Positions 32,475-41,307 of a stretch of DNA of 48,787 bases are shown here, one piece after another. This DNA comes from Hydrotalea sp. (GTDB lineage: Bacteria; Pseudomonadota; Alphaproteobacteria; JASGCL01). The notes under the pieces were generated by a model. The model saw only the letters and a list, made by a program, of their open reading frames with translations, had not been told where the DNA came from and did no database searches. Numbering within the stretch: the first letter of the stretch is position 1; each line of letters begins with the position of its first letter. A program made the position numbers and the translations under genes. The stretch lies in assembly GCA_030054115.1 (NCBI GenBank), contig JASGCL010000001.1, positions 1 to 48,787 on the forward strand, read 5' to 3'.

Positions 32475-34550
32475 TTACGCAATCAAATCCAACCATTCCT
32501 GCTCACTCAAAATTTTGATGTTAAGTTTTTTTGCTTCGTCGGCTTTTTTGCCAGCATCTGCCCCCAGCACAACATAGTCGGTGTTTTTTGAAACCGCACT
32601 GCCAATTTTTGCCCCCAAACGTTCGGCCATCGCCTTGGCCTCCTGCCGACTGAATTTTTCCAAACTACCGGTGAACACAATCACCTTGCCCGACAATTTC
32701 CCACCCGCCACCACCGCGTGTTTTTCAATCGTCACCACGCTGGCCAATTCGCCCAAACGTTCGCCATTGGTGGTTAATTCGCGCACCACGGCACGCGCCA
32801 AATCATCCCCAACGCCTTCTATATCGTCCAGCTCCATCACCCATTGTTCGGCCGATGCAGAATCTTTTTTTGCCGCCGAAATTTTCGCCGCAAGGTTTTC
32901 ATAATCACCAACATGCCGCGCTAATAATTTTGCCGTTTCGCGGCCAATCTGCGGAACGCCAAATGCGTAAATCACACGATACAACGGCAATGTTTTTCGC
33001 GCCGTTATCGCCGCCCAAATATTGTTCCACGATAATTCTCCAAACCCGTCAAGGTTTTTTATCTCGTCGGCATAACGGTCAAGCCGATAAATATCGGCCA
33101 GGGTTTTTAAAAAACCCATGGCGTAAAATTTTTCGATTTGCTTTTCGCCAAACCCCTCAATATCCAACGCGTCGCGCGTCGTCGCGTGGATAAGCCCGCC
33201 AACAATTTGCGCGCGACAATTTGCTCGATTAACGCATTTCCGCGCCGCCTCGCCCGCAATTCTTTTTGTCTCGCCACCACACACCGGGCATTGGTGCGGG
33301 AATGAAAATTTTTTCTGCGCGGCGGTGCGGTATTTCATGTCGACCTCGATAACTTGCGGAATAACATCGCCGGCGCGTTTTACCCGCACGCGGTCGCCCG
33401 GGCGAATATCTTTGTCGACAATGTAATCTTCGTTATGCAACGTCGCCCGCGCCACCATCACGCCGCCGATGTTGATGGAGTCCAATTCGGCGACCGGTGT
33501 CAACACGCCGGTGCGGCCAACTTGCACCGTGATATCGCGCAATATGGTTTCGGCAATTTCGCCCGGGAATTTGTGCGCAATGGCAAAGCGCGGCGCGCGC
33601 GCCGAAAAACCCAATCGCCCCTGCAATCCCCTATCGTTTAATTTATAAACCACGCCGTCGATATCAAATGGCAATTCGGGGCGATGCTCCTCTATCTGCC
33701 GGTAATAATTTATCAAATCATTTTCGTCTCTGCATAATTTGGCCGGCGCGCTGATGGTGAAACCCCAATCCGCCAATTGTTGCCGCAATTTTTCTTGGCT
33801 GGTGAAATCTTTTCCGGTCATAAAACCAATTTCATAAGCAAAGAATTGCAATTGCCGGCTGGCGGTAATGGTTGTATCCAATTGCCGCAAACTACCGGCC
33901 GCCGCGTTGCGCGGGTTTGAAAATGGGTTTTTGTCGGCCGATTCCTGCACGCGGTTGATGCGCATAAATTCGGCGCGGGTCAGGTAAACCTCCCCCCTTA
34001 TTTCAATTTTTTCGGGGAACGGCGCGGGCAAGTTTTTGGGGATATTCTTAAGGGTCAAAAAATTGGCCGTAACATTTTCCCCCACCGACCCATCGCCGCG
34101 CGTTGTCGCCACCGACAATGCGCCATTGTCGTAAAGCAAGCTCATCGACAATCCGTCGATTTTTGGCTCGGCGATAAATTCCAACGGCGCGCCATCGGGC
34201 AATTTTAAAAACCGGCGGATAGAGGCAAAAAAATCTGCTATCTCGCTTTCTTCAAATATATTATCCAACGACAACATCGGTTGCAAATGCCGGCTTTTTT
34301 GGAATCCCTCCTTCGGCGGTGCGCCGACCACCGATGAAAATAACGGCGCATCCTTGATGTTTTTTAACAAAGGATATTGCGCTTCTAAATCATCGCGGCG
34401 TTTTTTTAATTGGTCGTATTCATCATCGTTAATTTCAGGCGCGGCGTCCTGATAATATAATTGATTGTGCCGCGCCAATTCTTGATTGTATTTTTTATAT
34501 TGCGCCAGCACCTCGGCGGGGATAGATTTTTTTGCCATGTTTTTTGCCAT
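32475..34550 (-). CDS. ligA: NAD-dependent DNA ligase
   Basis: Seals nicks in replication and repair. 691 residues. The adenylation Lys is K130 in the E-P-K-I-D-G motif; the N-terminal Ia domain, OB fold, four-Cys zinc finger (CPVCGG and later CVNRANC), helix-hairpin-helix region and C-terminal BRCT domain (GKVIVFTGSLEKFSR to the end) are all present. AAAGGA lies close before the first ATG (34550); a second ATG 12 bases further on is an alternative start. A glycosylase gene for pyrimidine dimers lies directly upstream on the same strand. Confidence 0.98.
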   Translation of the reverse strand: MAKNMAKKSIPAEVLAQYKKYNQELARHNQLYYQDAAPEINDDEYDQLKKRRDDLEAQYPLLKNIKDAPLFSSVVGAPPKEGFQKSRHLQPMLSLDNIFEESEIADFFASIRRFLKLPDGAPLEFIAEPKIDGLSMSLLYDNGALSVATTRGDGSVGENVTANFLTLKNIPKNLPAPFPEKIEIRGEVYLTRAEFMRINRVQESADKNPFSNPRNAAAGSLRQLDTTITASRQLQFFAYEIGFMTGKDFTSQEKLRQQLADWGFTISAPAKLCRDENDLINYYRQIEEHRPELPFDIDGVVYKLNDRGLQGRLGFSARAPRFAIAHKFPGEIAETILRDITVQVGRTGVLTPVAELDSINIGGVMVARATLHNEDYIVDKDIRPGDRVRVKRAGDVIPQVIEVDMKYRTAAQKKFSFPHQCPVCGGETKRIAGEAARKCVNRANCRAQIVGGLIHATTRDALDIEGFGEKQIEKFYAMGFLKTLADIYRLDRYADEIKNLDGFGELSWNNIWAAITARKTLPLYRVIYAFGVPQIGRETAKLLARHVGDYENLAAKISAAKKDSASAEQWVMELDDIEGVGDDLARAVVRELTTNGERLGELASVVTIEKHAVVAGGKLSGKVIVFTGSLEKFSRQEAKAMAERLGAKIGSAVSKNTDYVVLGADAGKKADEAKKLNIKILSEQEWLDLIA

Positions 34551-34565
34551 CGATTCCTTTGCCGT

Positions 34566-35033
34566 TTATTTACCATTTTTTTCATACCAAGCAAAGAATA
34601 TTGCTTGGTCTTTATAAGATAATGGTTTTTCCTTTATCCGCGTAGCTATCCGCTCGGCATTGATTTTTATTTCTTGCGGCTTGGGGCGATAGGCAACAAA
34701 AAAATTCTTGCCAAGTTTTTTGTCGCGCAACAACAATGCAAAACGTCGTTGGTTTTTGTCGTATGATTCTTTATCCACCGTCATGCCGCGCCTGGTCATT
34801 TCTTTCGCCAGCACCGCAAACCGCCGTTGCAAAAACGGAATTTTATCATACCAAAAATAAACATGCCCCTTGCCCAAAATATAACTGCCGACAATATTTT
34901 GTTTAATCACCGCCGGCGTTTTTTGCCGCAAGGTTTTTTGTAAATAGGGCGCCAGCCGTGGCAGTTCGGTAAATTCCGCCACCAAATGCCGATTGGTCAG
35001 GTAACGCGGCGGAATGATATTGATACGCGTCAT
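34566..35033 (-). CDS. Pyrimidine dimer DNA glycosylase (T4 endonuclease V family)
   Basis: 155 residues. The N-terminus MTRINIIPPRYLTNRHLVAE closely parallels T4 DenV (MTRINLTLVSELADQHLMAE). The start was set at ATG 35033 because the family uses the alpha-amine of Thr2 as nucleophile; a longer frame would bury it. Glu23, the second catalytic residue, is present, as are Arg3, His16 and Arg26, and LGKGHVYFWYDKIPFLQRR matches LGAGHVTFFYDKLEFLRKR. It would remove UV-induced cyclobutane dimers by base excision. It stops 15 bases before ligA, so repair incision and ligation may be coexpressed. Confidence 0.93.
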   Translation of the reverse strand: MTRINIIPPRYLTNRHLVAEFTELPRLAPYLQKTLRQKTPAVIKQNIVGSYILGKGHVYFWYDKIPFLQRRFAVLAKEMTRRGMTVDKESYDKNQRRFALLLRDKKLGKNFFVAYRPKPQEIKINAERIATRIKEKPLSYKDQAIFFAWYEKNGK

Positions 35034-35176
35034 GTTGTTCTGGCCCACTATATACATATTTTTCGGCGATAGAAAAGCTAAGCATCGTGCCGCAAAAAAT
35101 ATTAATCGCGATTCATAAATTTACAACTAGGATTTTCTATTTGACTTGATTGACCGCTTTGCTTATAAATTCAACT

Positions 35177-36535
35177 ATGTTCATCCCTGATAATGCAAAT
35201 CCGCTACCCAACGAATTCCGTGGTAAGAAGCCTGGCTTTTTATCTGGTGCCTACCAACTTACCGACCGCGAAACCTATTACCAGGCATCGGCGACGAAAT
35301 ATCCGGCCTTCCCCATGTTGCGCGGCGATAAAAAATGCGACGTGGTGGTGGTGGGCGCGGGTTACGCTGGCTTGTCGGCGGCTATCGAACTGGCGCGCGC
35401 CGGTGTTAATGTTATGGTGGTCGAGCAAAGCAAGGTTGGCTATGGTTGTTCTGGCCGCAACGGCGGGCAACTTATTCGCGGTTGGCACTGGGAACAAAAA
35501 GATATCGAAAAACATTACGGCAAAACCGTCGGCGACATGGCATGGGCCATCGGGGTTGATTCGGCCAAATTGGTGAAGGATAGAATCAAAGAATTTAATA
35601 TCGACGCCGATTACAAGGCCGGTTGGAATTACGCGCCTATCACGCAAAAGCAAGACCGCTACCTGCAGGAGGTTATCGAGGCACTTGCCAAGCGCAACTA
35701 CACCATTAAATACCACGCCAAGGAGACGGTGCATAAAAAATTGGCGACAAGCCGCTATATTAGTTTTGGCGAGGATAAAAACTCTGGCCACCTCCACCCG
35801 TTAAAGCTGACCATCGGTTACGCCCTGGCGGCGAAAAAATTGGGGGCGCAGATTTTTGAATTCACGCCAGCGGTTGATTTAGACATGGACCGCGGTATCG
35901 TCACCACGCCGTTCGGCACCATCACCGCCGATACCATATTGCTGGCGGGCGGGGCTTACCTCAATTGGAAACGGCGATTGGTAAAAAAACTTTACCGCAC
36001 CGTCATGCCGGTTGGCAGTTACGTCGTCGCCACCGAACCATTGCCCGATAAATTAAACCCGGTGCTCGATGACCAAGCCTATTGCGATTTAAATTGGGCG
36101 TTGGATTATTTCCGCATGAGCGCGGATAACCGCATGTTGTTCGGCGGCCGCGCGACATACAGCACGCTGGAACCGCAAGATGTAAAATCGTGGATGAAGC
36201 CGCGCATGGTCAAGGTCTTCCCCCAATTGAAGGATGTGAAAATCGATTACGCCTGGGGCGGCTTGATTGATATAACCATGAATCGCATGCCCGACATGGG
36301 TTTCTTAACCGATAAAACAATTTATGTTCAGGGGTTTTCGGGCCAGGGCGTCAACATGGCACCTATCTGCGGTAAAATTTTGGCCGAAACCATTTTGGCG
36401 GCGAAGCGTGGCGAGAAGCAACGGCAATTTGAAATGATAAGAAAATTTAACCATCGCCCATTCCCGGGCGGCATGTTGCGCACACCATTGTTGGTGTTGG
36501 CCATGGCCTATTACCGCTTAAAGGACAAAATTTAA
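35177..36535 (+). CDS. FAD-dependent amine oxidase, PuuB/OrdL-like
   Basis: 452 residues from ATG 35177 (a TTG 27 bases upstream is possible). A GxGxxG dinucleotide site lies at about 60-65 (VVVVGAGYAGLSAAIELARAG), then CSGRNGGQLIRGW, typical of DadA/OrdL-type oxidoreductases such as gamma-glutamylputrescine oxidase. The C-terminus has YVQGFSGQGVNMAPICGKIL, the second FAD-contacting motif. It probably oxidises a secondary or modified amine, but the exact substrate is unknown. An omega-aminotransferase and a PotD-like binding protein about 6-8 kb away would fit polyamine use. Confidence 0.88.
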   Translation: MFIPDNANPLPNEFRGKKPGFLSGAYQLTDRETYYQASATKYPAFPMLRGDKKCDVVVVGAGYAGLSAAIELARAGVNVMVVEQSKVGYGCSGRNGGQLIRGWHWEQKDIEKHYGKTVGDMAWAIGVDSAKLVKDRIKEFNIDADYKAGWNYAPITQKQDRYLQEVIEALAKRNYTIKYHAKETVHKKLATSRYISFGEDKNSGHLHPLKLTIGYALAAKKLGAQIFEFTPAVDLDMDRGIVTTPFGTITADTILLAGGAYLNWKRRLVKKLYRTVMPVGSYVVATEPLPDKLNPVLDDQAYCDLNWALDYFRMSADNRMLFGGRATYSTLEPQDVKSWMKPRMVKVFPQLKDVKIDYAWGGLIDITMNRMPDMGFLTDKTIYVQGFSGQGVNMAPICGKILAETILAAKRGEKQRQFEMIRKFNHRPFPGGMLRTPLLVLAMAYYRLKDKI

Positions 36536-36543
36536 ACACCGCC

Positions 36544-37485
36544 GTGGGTAGCAACGCCGACACGATTGCAATGGCGATGGATGCGGCGCTTGCCCTGCTG
36601 GGGGATTTGGGGATTCCGCCGGCCGAGGCCGAACCATTTTTTGAACAACACCACAATCAAACCATCGTTATAAAATTGGGCGGCAATATTTTTACCGGCG
36701 GCGATAAAAAAAAAGAAAATGATTTTATAAAAACATTTGCGCGCGACATTGTCTTATTAAAAAAAATCGGCATCAACCCCATCATCGTCCACGGCGGCGG
36801 GCCAGCCATCGACAAAAAATTGCAACAGGCCAATATCGCGGTGCAATTTGTTAAGGGACTGCGTTACACCGACACCGCCACCATGAACATCGTCGCCTCG
36901 GCCATGGCCGATATCAATTATGAATTATGCCGCGCCGTGGAATCGGCGGGCGGCGCGCCATTGCCGCACCCCGATAATTTGGTGCTGGCCGAAAAATTGA
37001 CAACCCCCGACCGCGGCGATTTGGGCTGGGTCGGAAGACCGGTCACCATCGCCGGCAATGCGGCCGATGAATTATTGTCAACCGCCACCATTCCAATTTT
37101 ATCGCCGATTGGTTACGACCGCGCCGGCAATAAATATAATATCAACGGCGATAATTTTGCCGGCTTCATTGCCACCGCCCTGCAGGCCGAACGTTTTTTA
37201 TTAATGACCAATATTGCCGGCCTGTTGGATAAAAACAATAAGCTGATTAGTCAAATCACCGCCGCCCAGGCGCGTGCCCTTATCACCGATGGCACCATCA
37301 GCGGTGGCATGATACCAAAAATCGAAACCGCCATCGCCACGGTGCGCCAGGCCGACCAGGCCGGGACAAATATAGTGACAAATACAGGCGCCAAGGCGGT
37401 GGCGATTATCGACGGCCGCGCACCCCACGCGGTGTGGCGCGAGCTTTTCGCCGCCAGCGGCAATGGCACGCTTATCACGCGCTAG
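36544..37485 (+). CDS. argB: Acetylglutamate kinase
   Basis: Second step of arginine synthesis: phosphorylates N-acetylglutamate. 313 residues with the GTG start at 36544; ATG codons at 36571 and 36577 would give more usual lengths, and no ribosome site decides. Amino-acid-kinase motifs: IVIKLGGN, INPIIVHGGGPAID, MTNIAGLLD and GGMIPKIETA. A Lys-rich A9 stretch (36706-36714) encodes part of the first loop. It is convergent with ruvA, the two stops being only 4 bases apart, and it follows the oxidase by 8 bases. Confidence 0.95.
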   Translation: MGSNADTIAMAMDAALALLGDLGIPPAEAEPFFEQHHNQTIVIKLGGNIFTGGDKKKENDFIKTFARDIVLLKKIGINPIIVHGGGPAIDKKLQQANIAVQFVKGLRYTDTATMNIVASAMADINYELCRAVESAGGAPLPHPDNLVLAEKLTTPDRGDLGWVGRPVTIAGNAADELLSTATIPILSPIGYDRAGNKYNINGDNFAGFIATALQAERFLLMTNIAGLLDKNNKLISQITAAQARALITDGTISGGMIPKIETAIATVRQADQAGTNIVTNTGAKAVAIIDGRAPHAVWRELFAASGNGTLITR

Positions 37486-37489
37486 CCCC

Positions 37490-38116
37490 TTACCGACTGC
37501 TGAGTAGCCCGAGGGCCAGTGGCAATAGATCTTCGACCTTTTTGTTTTTATGCTCCTCGGCCTGCAATAATTTTATCACCAGCGGGTAGGCTTCGCTTTT
37601 TTGGAAGCCGAGTTTTTGCAACGCCGCCATCACCTCGGCCATCACGCTGTCACCCTGCGCCGATAATGGCGCACCAACCGGCGCAGAACCATCGCCTGCC
37701 TCGCCATCGCCCATTTGTTTGGTTATTTTATCTTTTAATTCCTGAACAATCCGCCCCGCCAATTTTTGGCCAACGCCGGGCGTTTCGGTTAAGCGGTCGG
37801 CGTCGCCCGATAAAATCGCCATCGTGATATCGCGCGGCGATAATGTATCCAAAAACGCCAGGGCGGTTTTGTTGCCCACCCCCTGCACCGTGGTCAGGGT
37901 GTTAAAACATTTTTTTTGCGCCGCCTGCTCGAACCCATATAATTGAATGGCATCCTCGCGCACGATGGTTTCGATAAAAAAACTCGCCACCTGGCCGATG
38001 GTGCAATTGGCCAAACTGCGTTTGGGCACAAACACCAAATAACCAACGCCGTTTACATCCAACACCAAATTGTTATCGGCCATCGACAGGACGCGGCCGG
38101 TTAAAAAAGCAAACAT
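37490..38116 (-). CDS. ruvA: Holliday junction DNA helicase subunit RuvA
   Basis: 208 residues. The OB-fold N-terminus (FAFLTGRVLSMADNNLVLDV, with GVGY) is followed by tandem helix-hairpin-helix motifs (LTTVQGVGNKTALAFLDTL and LTETPGVGQKLAGRIVQEL) and the C-terminal domain that contacts RuvB (ALQKLGFQKSEA). A Gly/Ala/Ser-rich linker sits between them. ruvC and ruvB, which usually flank it, are absent. Confidence 0.97.
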   Translation of the reverse strand: MFAFLTGRVLSMADNNLVLDVNGVGYLVFVPKRSLANCTIGQVASFFIETIVREDAIQLYGFEQAAQKKCFNTLTTVQGVGNKTALAFLDTLSPRDITMAILSGDADRLTETPGVGQKLAGRIVQELKDKITKQMGDGEAGDGSAPVGAPLSAQGDSVMAEVMAALQKLGFQKSEAYPLVIKLLQAEEHKNKKVEDLLPLALGLLSSR

Positions 38117-38215
38117 GAAAAAATCCTAAAGCGAATCGCGGCAAACGGCAAGTGGCGATTATCAACCATGTTTTATATATTTTTACTTATATTTACATTA
38201 AAATAATAATTTCCA

Positions 38216-38244
38216 TTGACTTTTGTTATAATAAATAGTAGTAT
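38216..38244 (+). promoter_or_regulatory. Candidate promoter for the small exported peptides
   Basis: TTGACT (38216-38221), 17 bases, TAGTAT (38239-38244), within a very AT-rich stretch that also offers TATAAT (38227-38232) and TATAGA (38242-38247). Transcription would begin near 38251, about 47 bases before the first peptide. Confidence 0.4.
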
Positions 38245-38297
38245 AGAATAATAAATATCATTATTAATTCATTTTGTTTTTGAAGGGACATCAAACA

Positions 38298-38429
38298 ATG
38301 AAAAAATCATTCCTGCTCGCCGTTGCGGTTCTAACGGCCACCATCATCACCGCCAATATCAGCAACGCCCGCCCGTCGCCGGCCGCGGTGGCTAAACTGA
38401 TTGCACATATTCACAAGACATCAAAATAA
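38298..38429 (+). CDS. 43-residue exported peptide
   Basis: ATG 38298 follows GAAGGGA with suitable spacing. The product begins with a clear signal peptide: KK, then a hydrophobic core (FLLAVAVLTATIITA) and a likely cleavage after ISNA at residue 24, leaving a mature part of about 19 residues, basic and His-containing (RPSPAAVAKLIAHIHKTSK). I know no family for it. It lies 41 bases before a second small exported protein with a similar leader, and the pair ends at a strong terminator. It could be a secreted peptide, signal or toxin-like molecule; nothing decides. Confidence 0.65.
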   Translation: MKKSFLLAVAVLTATIITANISNARPSPAAVAKLIAHIHKTSK

Positions 38430-38470
38430 GGCGTTGCAATAACCTCTATTCTGTGAGGGGATATCAAAAA

Positions 38471-38707
38471 ATGCTAAAAATATTGTTACGCGCCATCGCC
38501 ATGCCACCAGCGATGGTGGTCATTATCCTGCTTGGCAGTTTGATGGACGATGTTGCCGGTAATGCCAGCGCGCGCACCAGCGAACCCAACAATGACGTTG
38601 TTTACGTGCGTATAAAACCATCTAATCAATCGAACATAAAGGATAATAATAAGGAAGCGATGACGGAATACCCGCGACCTTCTACAATCATTCGTGGCGG
38701 TCGTTGA
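38471..38707 (+). CDS. 78-residue exported protein, unknown function
   Basis: Start ATG 38471 is preceded by GAGGGG with 10 bases spacing; a GTG at 38453 would lie upstream of that site, so I exclude it. Residues 1-28 are hydrophobic (LLRAIAMPPAMVVIILLGSL) and end near a signal-peptidase-like NASA-RT boundary. The mature part is hydrophilic, Asn/Lys/Ser-rich, and ends RPSTIIRGGR. The sequence around its start (GGGATATCAAAAAATG) closely resembles that of the preceding peptide (GGGACATCAAACAATG). No known family recognised. Confidence 0.65.
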   Translation: MLKILLRAIAMPPAMVVIILLGSLMDDVAGNASARTSEPNNDVVYVRIKPSNQSNIKDNNKEAMTEYPRPSTIIRGGR

Positions 38708-38724
38708 AACCTATCATTTCAAAC

Positions 38725-38757
38725 AAAAAAAGCGGTTAGCAATAACCGCTTTTTTTT
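38725..38757. terminator. Bidirectional rho-independent terminator
   Basis: AGCGGTTA pairs with TAACCGCT around GCAA, flanked by A6-7 on the left and T7-8 on the right. It serves the exported-peptide genes on the plus strand and fabH on the minus strand. Confidence 0.92.
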
Positions 38758-38766
38758 GCGCGCTTT

Positions 38767-39747
38767 TTAGCCCCAACGCAACAACGCGCCGCCCCAGGCG
38801 AAGCCGCCGCCCAGCGCGCTCATCGCCAATAATTGGCCAGGTTTAAATTTTTTGTCGTCGTTTGCCATGCTCATCGCCACCGGAATGGTCGCCGCCGATA
38901 TATTGGCATGTTCGTGCACCGTGGAAATTACCTTGGCGCGGTCCATTTTTAATCGTTCGCACACCGCGTCCATAATGCGCGAATTGGCCTGGTGCGGAAT
39001 ATACCAATCGATATCGGCGACGGTTAAATCGGCGTCGGCCAAGCATTGTTCGACAATTTTGCCCATTTTATCGACCGCGTAACGAAAAACATCTTGCCCC
39101 TTCATTTTGACCTTGCCCACCGTGCCGGTTGACGATACCCCGCCATCGACAAATAATTTATCGCGTTGTCGCCCGTCGCCATCGATCTTGCAATTGATTA
39201 TGCCTGGCTGATTCTTATCACTACTATCTTTTTCACCATGAAGGATAACCGCGCCGGCACCATCGCCAAACAAGACATAGGTGGCGCGGTCGGTGGCGTC
39301 AATAATTTTGCTGTTAACATCGGCACCAACCACCAAAATATTTTTTGCCGCCCCAAGCATAATCGATTGGTTGGCCAAAAACAGCGCATAGGTAAAACCG
39401 GCGCACACCGCCTGGACGTCAAAAAATGGCCCGGGCGAAATGCCCAACGCCGCCTGGACCAAACCGGCGGTCGCGGGATAGGTATCGTCGGGGGTCGATG
39501 TCGCCACCACCACCATGTCAATATCGCCTGCCGCCACGCCGGCGGTTTTGATAGCCGCGGTGGCGGCGGCAATCGCCATGTCGGAACATTTTTCGCCATC
39601 GGCGACAAAATGCCGCTTCTTAATGCCGGTGCGTTGAAATATCCATTCGTCCGACGTATCCAAACTGGCCGGCAAATCATGGTTGGTAATGACGCGCGCC
39701 GGCAGGTAGTGCCCAACCCCGACAAGGCGTGTTTTTTTTAATTCCAT
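38767..39747 (-). CDS. fabH: 3-oxoacyl-[acyl-carrier-protein] synthase III
   Basis: Initiates type II fatty acid synthesis by condensing acetyl-CoA with malonyl-ACP. 326 residues. The catalytic triad appears as Cys115 (VQAVCAGF), His in WYIPHQAN and Asn in EHANISAAT. The N-terminal DTSDEWIFQRTGI and C-terminal GGGFAWGGALLRW are family standards. A hydrophilic stretch GEKDSSDKNQP interrupts the middle, within normal variation. It lies 24 bases after plsX on the same strand. Confidence 0.97.
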   Translation of the reverse strand: MELKKTRLVGVGHYLPARVITNHDLPASLDTSDEWIFQRTGIKKRHFVADGEKCSDMAIAAATAAIKTAGVAAGDIDMVVVATSTPDDTYPATAGLVQAALGISPGPFFDVQAVCAGFTYALFLANQSIMLGAAKNILVVGADVNSKIIDATDRATYVLFGDGAGAVILHGEKDSSDKNQPGIINCKIDGDGRQRDKLFVDGGVSSTGTVGKVKMKGQDVFRYAVDKMGKIVEQCLADADLTVADIDWYIPHQANSRIMDAVCERLKMDRAKVISTVHEHANISAATIPVAMSMANDDKKFKPGQLLAMSALGGGFAWGGALLRWG

Positions 39748-39771
39748 CGCGCCACCATTATGCTCATTTTT

Positions 39772-40806
39772 TTAACTATCAATTCTTTCTAGATTCCGTT
39801 TTACATTATTCACAATATGTTTGCTAACCAATTCGTATGCCAATTGAATCGCCGAACGAAACGCCACATGGTCAGACGAACCATGGCTTTTCACCGCGAT
39901 ATTATTAAGCCCGAGCAATGGCGCGCCGTTGTAAAGCCGTGGGTCCAAAAAATCGCGAAGTTTTTTTAATTCGTGGCGCGCCAACAAATAACTAACCCGC
40001 GTCCGCATGTCGGCGGAAAAACTCTGCTTTAATTTATTGTTCACCAGGCGGCCAATCCCCTCGGCGGTTTTCAACACTACATTGCCGACAAAACCATTGG
40101 TCACGCAGACATCAACCGTGCCCTTGGCGATATCATCGCCCTCGATAAATCCATAGTAATTAATTTTATCAAATGGTTTTGCCTTTTGTTGCAAGGCCTC
40201 GGCGGCTTTTTGTAAAAAATCAAATCCCTTGCTTTCCTCGCTACCAACATTCAGAATGCCAACGCTGGGGTTTTTAATGTTAAAATGAATCTTGGCAAAT
40301 TCACTGCCAAGCAAGGCAAATTGGCATAATTCTGCCGCGCTGTTTTCTAAATTCGCCCCAAGGTCAAGGACACATGTCCAACCGCGCATTGTCGGGAATG
40401 ACCCGCAAATCGCCGGTCGGTCAATACCCTTGATACGTTTAAAACCAAACATCGAAAAGGCCATCAGCGCGCCGGTGTTGCCGGCCGAAATAACCGCATC
40501 GGCGTGGCCCATGGCGGTTTCCTGCACCGCTATCGCCATCGAACTATTTTTGCCTATCCTTACCGCGGCCGATGGGCGTTCGTCATTTTTGATAATATCC
40601 TTGGTGTGAACGACATGCGATTTTTGGCGCAACAATTTGTATTTTGTCAGGTAGGGTTTTATTTTTGCTTCATTGCCCACCAGCAGAAAAAAAACATTGT
40701 TATTTTTTTTTAGAAATTTTTCGCAAGCCACCAACGACGCATCGGGGGCGTTATCGCCACCCATGACATCGATCGCCAAGATAACCTCGCCTGATTTTCT
40801 TATCAT
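39772..40806 (-). CDS. plsX: Phosphate acyltransferase PlsX
   Basis: Makes acyl-phosphate from acyl-ACP for phospholipid synthesis. 344 residues. AIDVMGGDNAPDASLVACEKF opens the Rossmann-like fold (shown in part here), followed by SAGNTGALMAFSMF, LDLGANLENSAAELCQFA, NVGSEESKG and NGFVGNVVLKTAEG. A cytoplasmic, membrane-associated enzyme. It stands between rpmF and fabH, the classic order in many bacteria. Confidence 0.97.
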   Translation of the reverse strand: MIRKSGEVILAIDVMGGDNAPDASLVACEKFLKKNNNVFFLLVGNEAKIKPYLTKYKLLRQKSHVVHTKDIIKNDERPSAAVRIGKNSSMAIAVQETAMGHADAVISAGNTGALMAFSMFGFKRIKGIDRPAICGSFPTMRGWTCVLDLGANLENSAAELCQFALLGSEFAKIHFNIKNPSVGILNVGSEESKGFDFLQKAAEALQQKAKPFDKINYYGFIEGDDIAKGTVDVCVTNGFVGNVVLKTAEGIGRLVNNKLKQSFSADMRTRVSYLLARHELKKLRDFLDPRLYNGAPLLGLNNIAVKSHGSSDHVAFRSAIQLAYELVSKHIVNNVKRNLERIDS

Positions 40807-40910
40807 AATATCTTGTGGATGGAAAAACGAGCAAGTTTTTTTAAGTAATAATAATGCTGGGTTAGTTTAGCCGTTATTAAAAATTATAACAGCAACCTCC
40901 CACACCATGG

Positions 40911-41096
40911 CTACTCTGCTGTGTTTGGCGCAACAACCTCTCGGTCGCCGTAATGACCACATTGGGTGCAAACATGGTGCGGTAATTTGCTTTCGCCACA
41001 ATTTTTACATACCCCCGCGTTTTTGCCGGAGATAGCAAGGTGCGACCGGCGCATTTGGCGGCGCGATGGGCTGGTTTTTCTTTTGGGGACGGCCAT
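40911..41096 (-). CDS. rpmF: Large-subunit ribosomal protein L32
   Basis: 61 residues, very basic. [19 protein letters not shown] is the typical N-terminus, and a four-Cys site (CKNCG and CTQCG) would bind zinc. AGGA lies before the ATG. First gene of rpmF-plsX-fabH; a TATAAT on the minus strand at 41202-41207 could be its -10, but no convincing -35 accompanies it. The 211 bases upstream hold nothing else that I recognise. Confidence 0.98.
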   Translation of the reverse strand: MAVPKRKTSPSRRQMRRSHLAISGKNAGVCKNCGESKLPHHVCTQCGHYGDREVVAPNTAE

Positions 41097-41201
41097 TTTT
41101 TTATTCCTATTTTATTTTAGTATTTTTACAACGCTAGGGTTAATTTTTAATAACCATCGCAACCCTAACAAACAAAAATCAAAATGGCAAGAATTTTTTG
41201 C

Positions 41202-41207
41202 ATTATA
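41202..41207 (-). promoter_or_regulatory. Possible -10 box for rpmF
   Basis: TATAAT on the minus strand about 106 bases before the rpmF start codon. The sequence 17 bases upstream does not resemble a -35, so this rests on the hexamer alone. Confidence 0.25.
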
Positions 41208-41307
41208 ATTTACAAAACTTGAGGGCGCGATAATCATTCGCCTGACCGGTTTGGGCTTTCCGTGCGGCGATAGCGGTTATTTTAAAAACTAAGTTTCCTG
41301 AAAAAAA

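Noticed and set aside
41217-41292. Coding-like stretch reading IIRLTGLGFPCGDSGYFKN upstream of rpmF
   Set aside because: No start codon, only about 25 open codons, and no recognisable family; probably chance.
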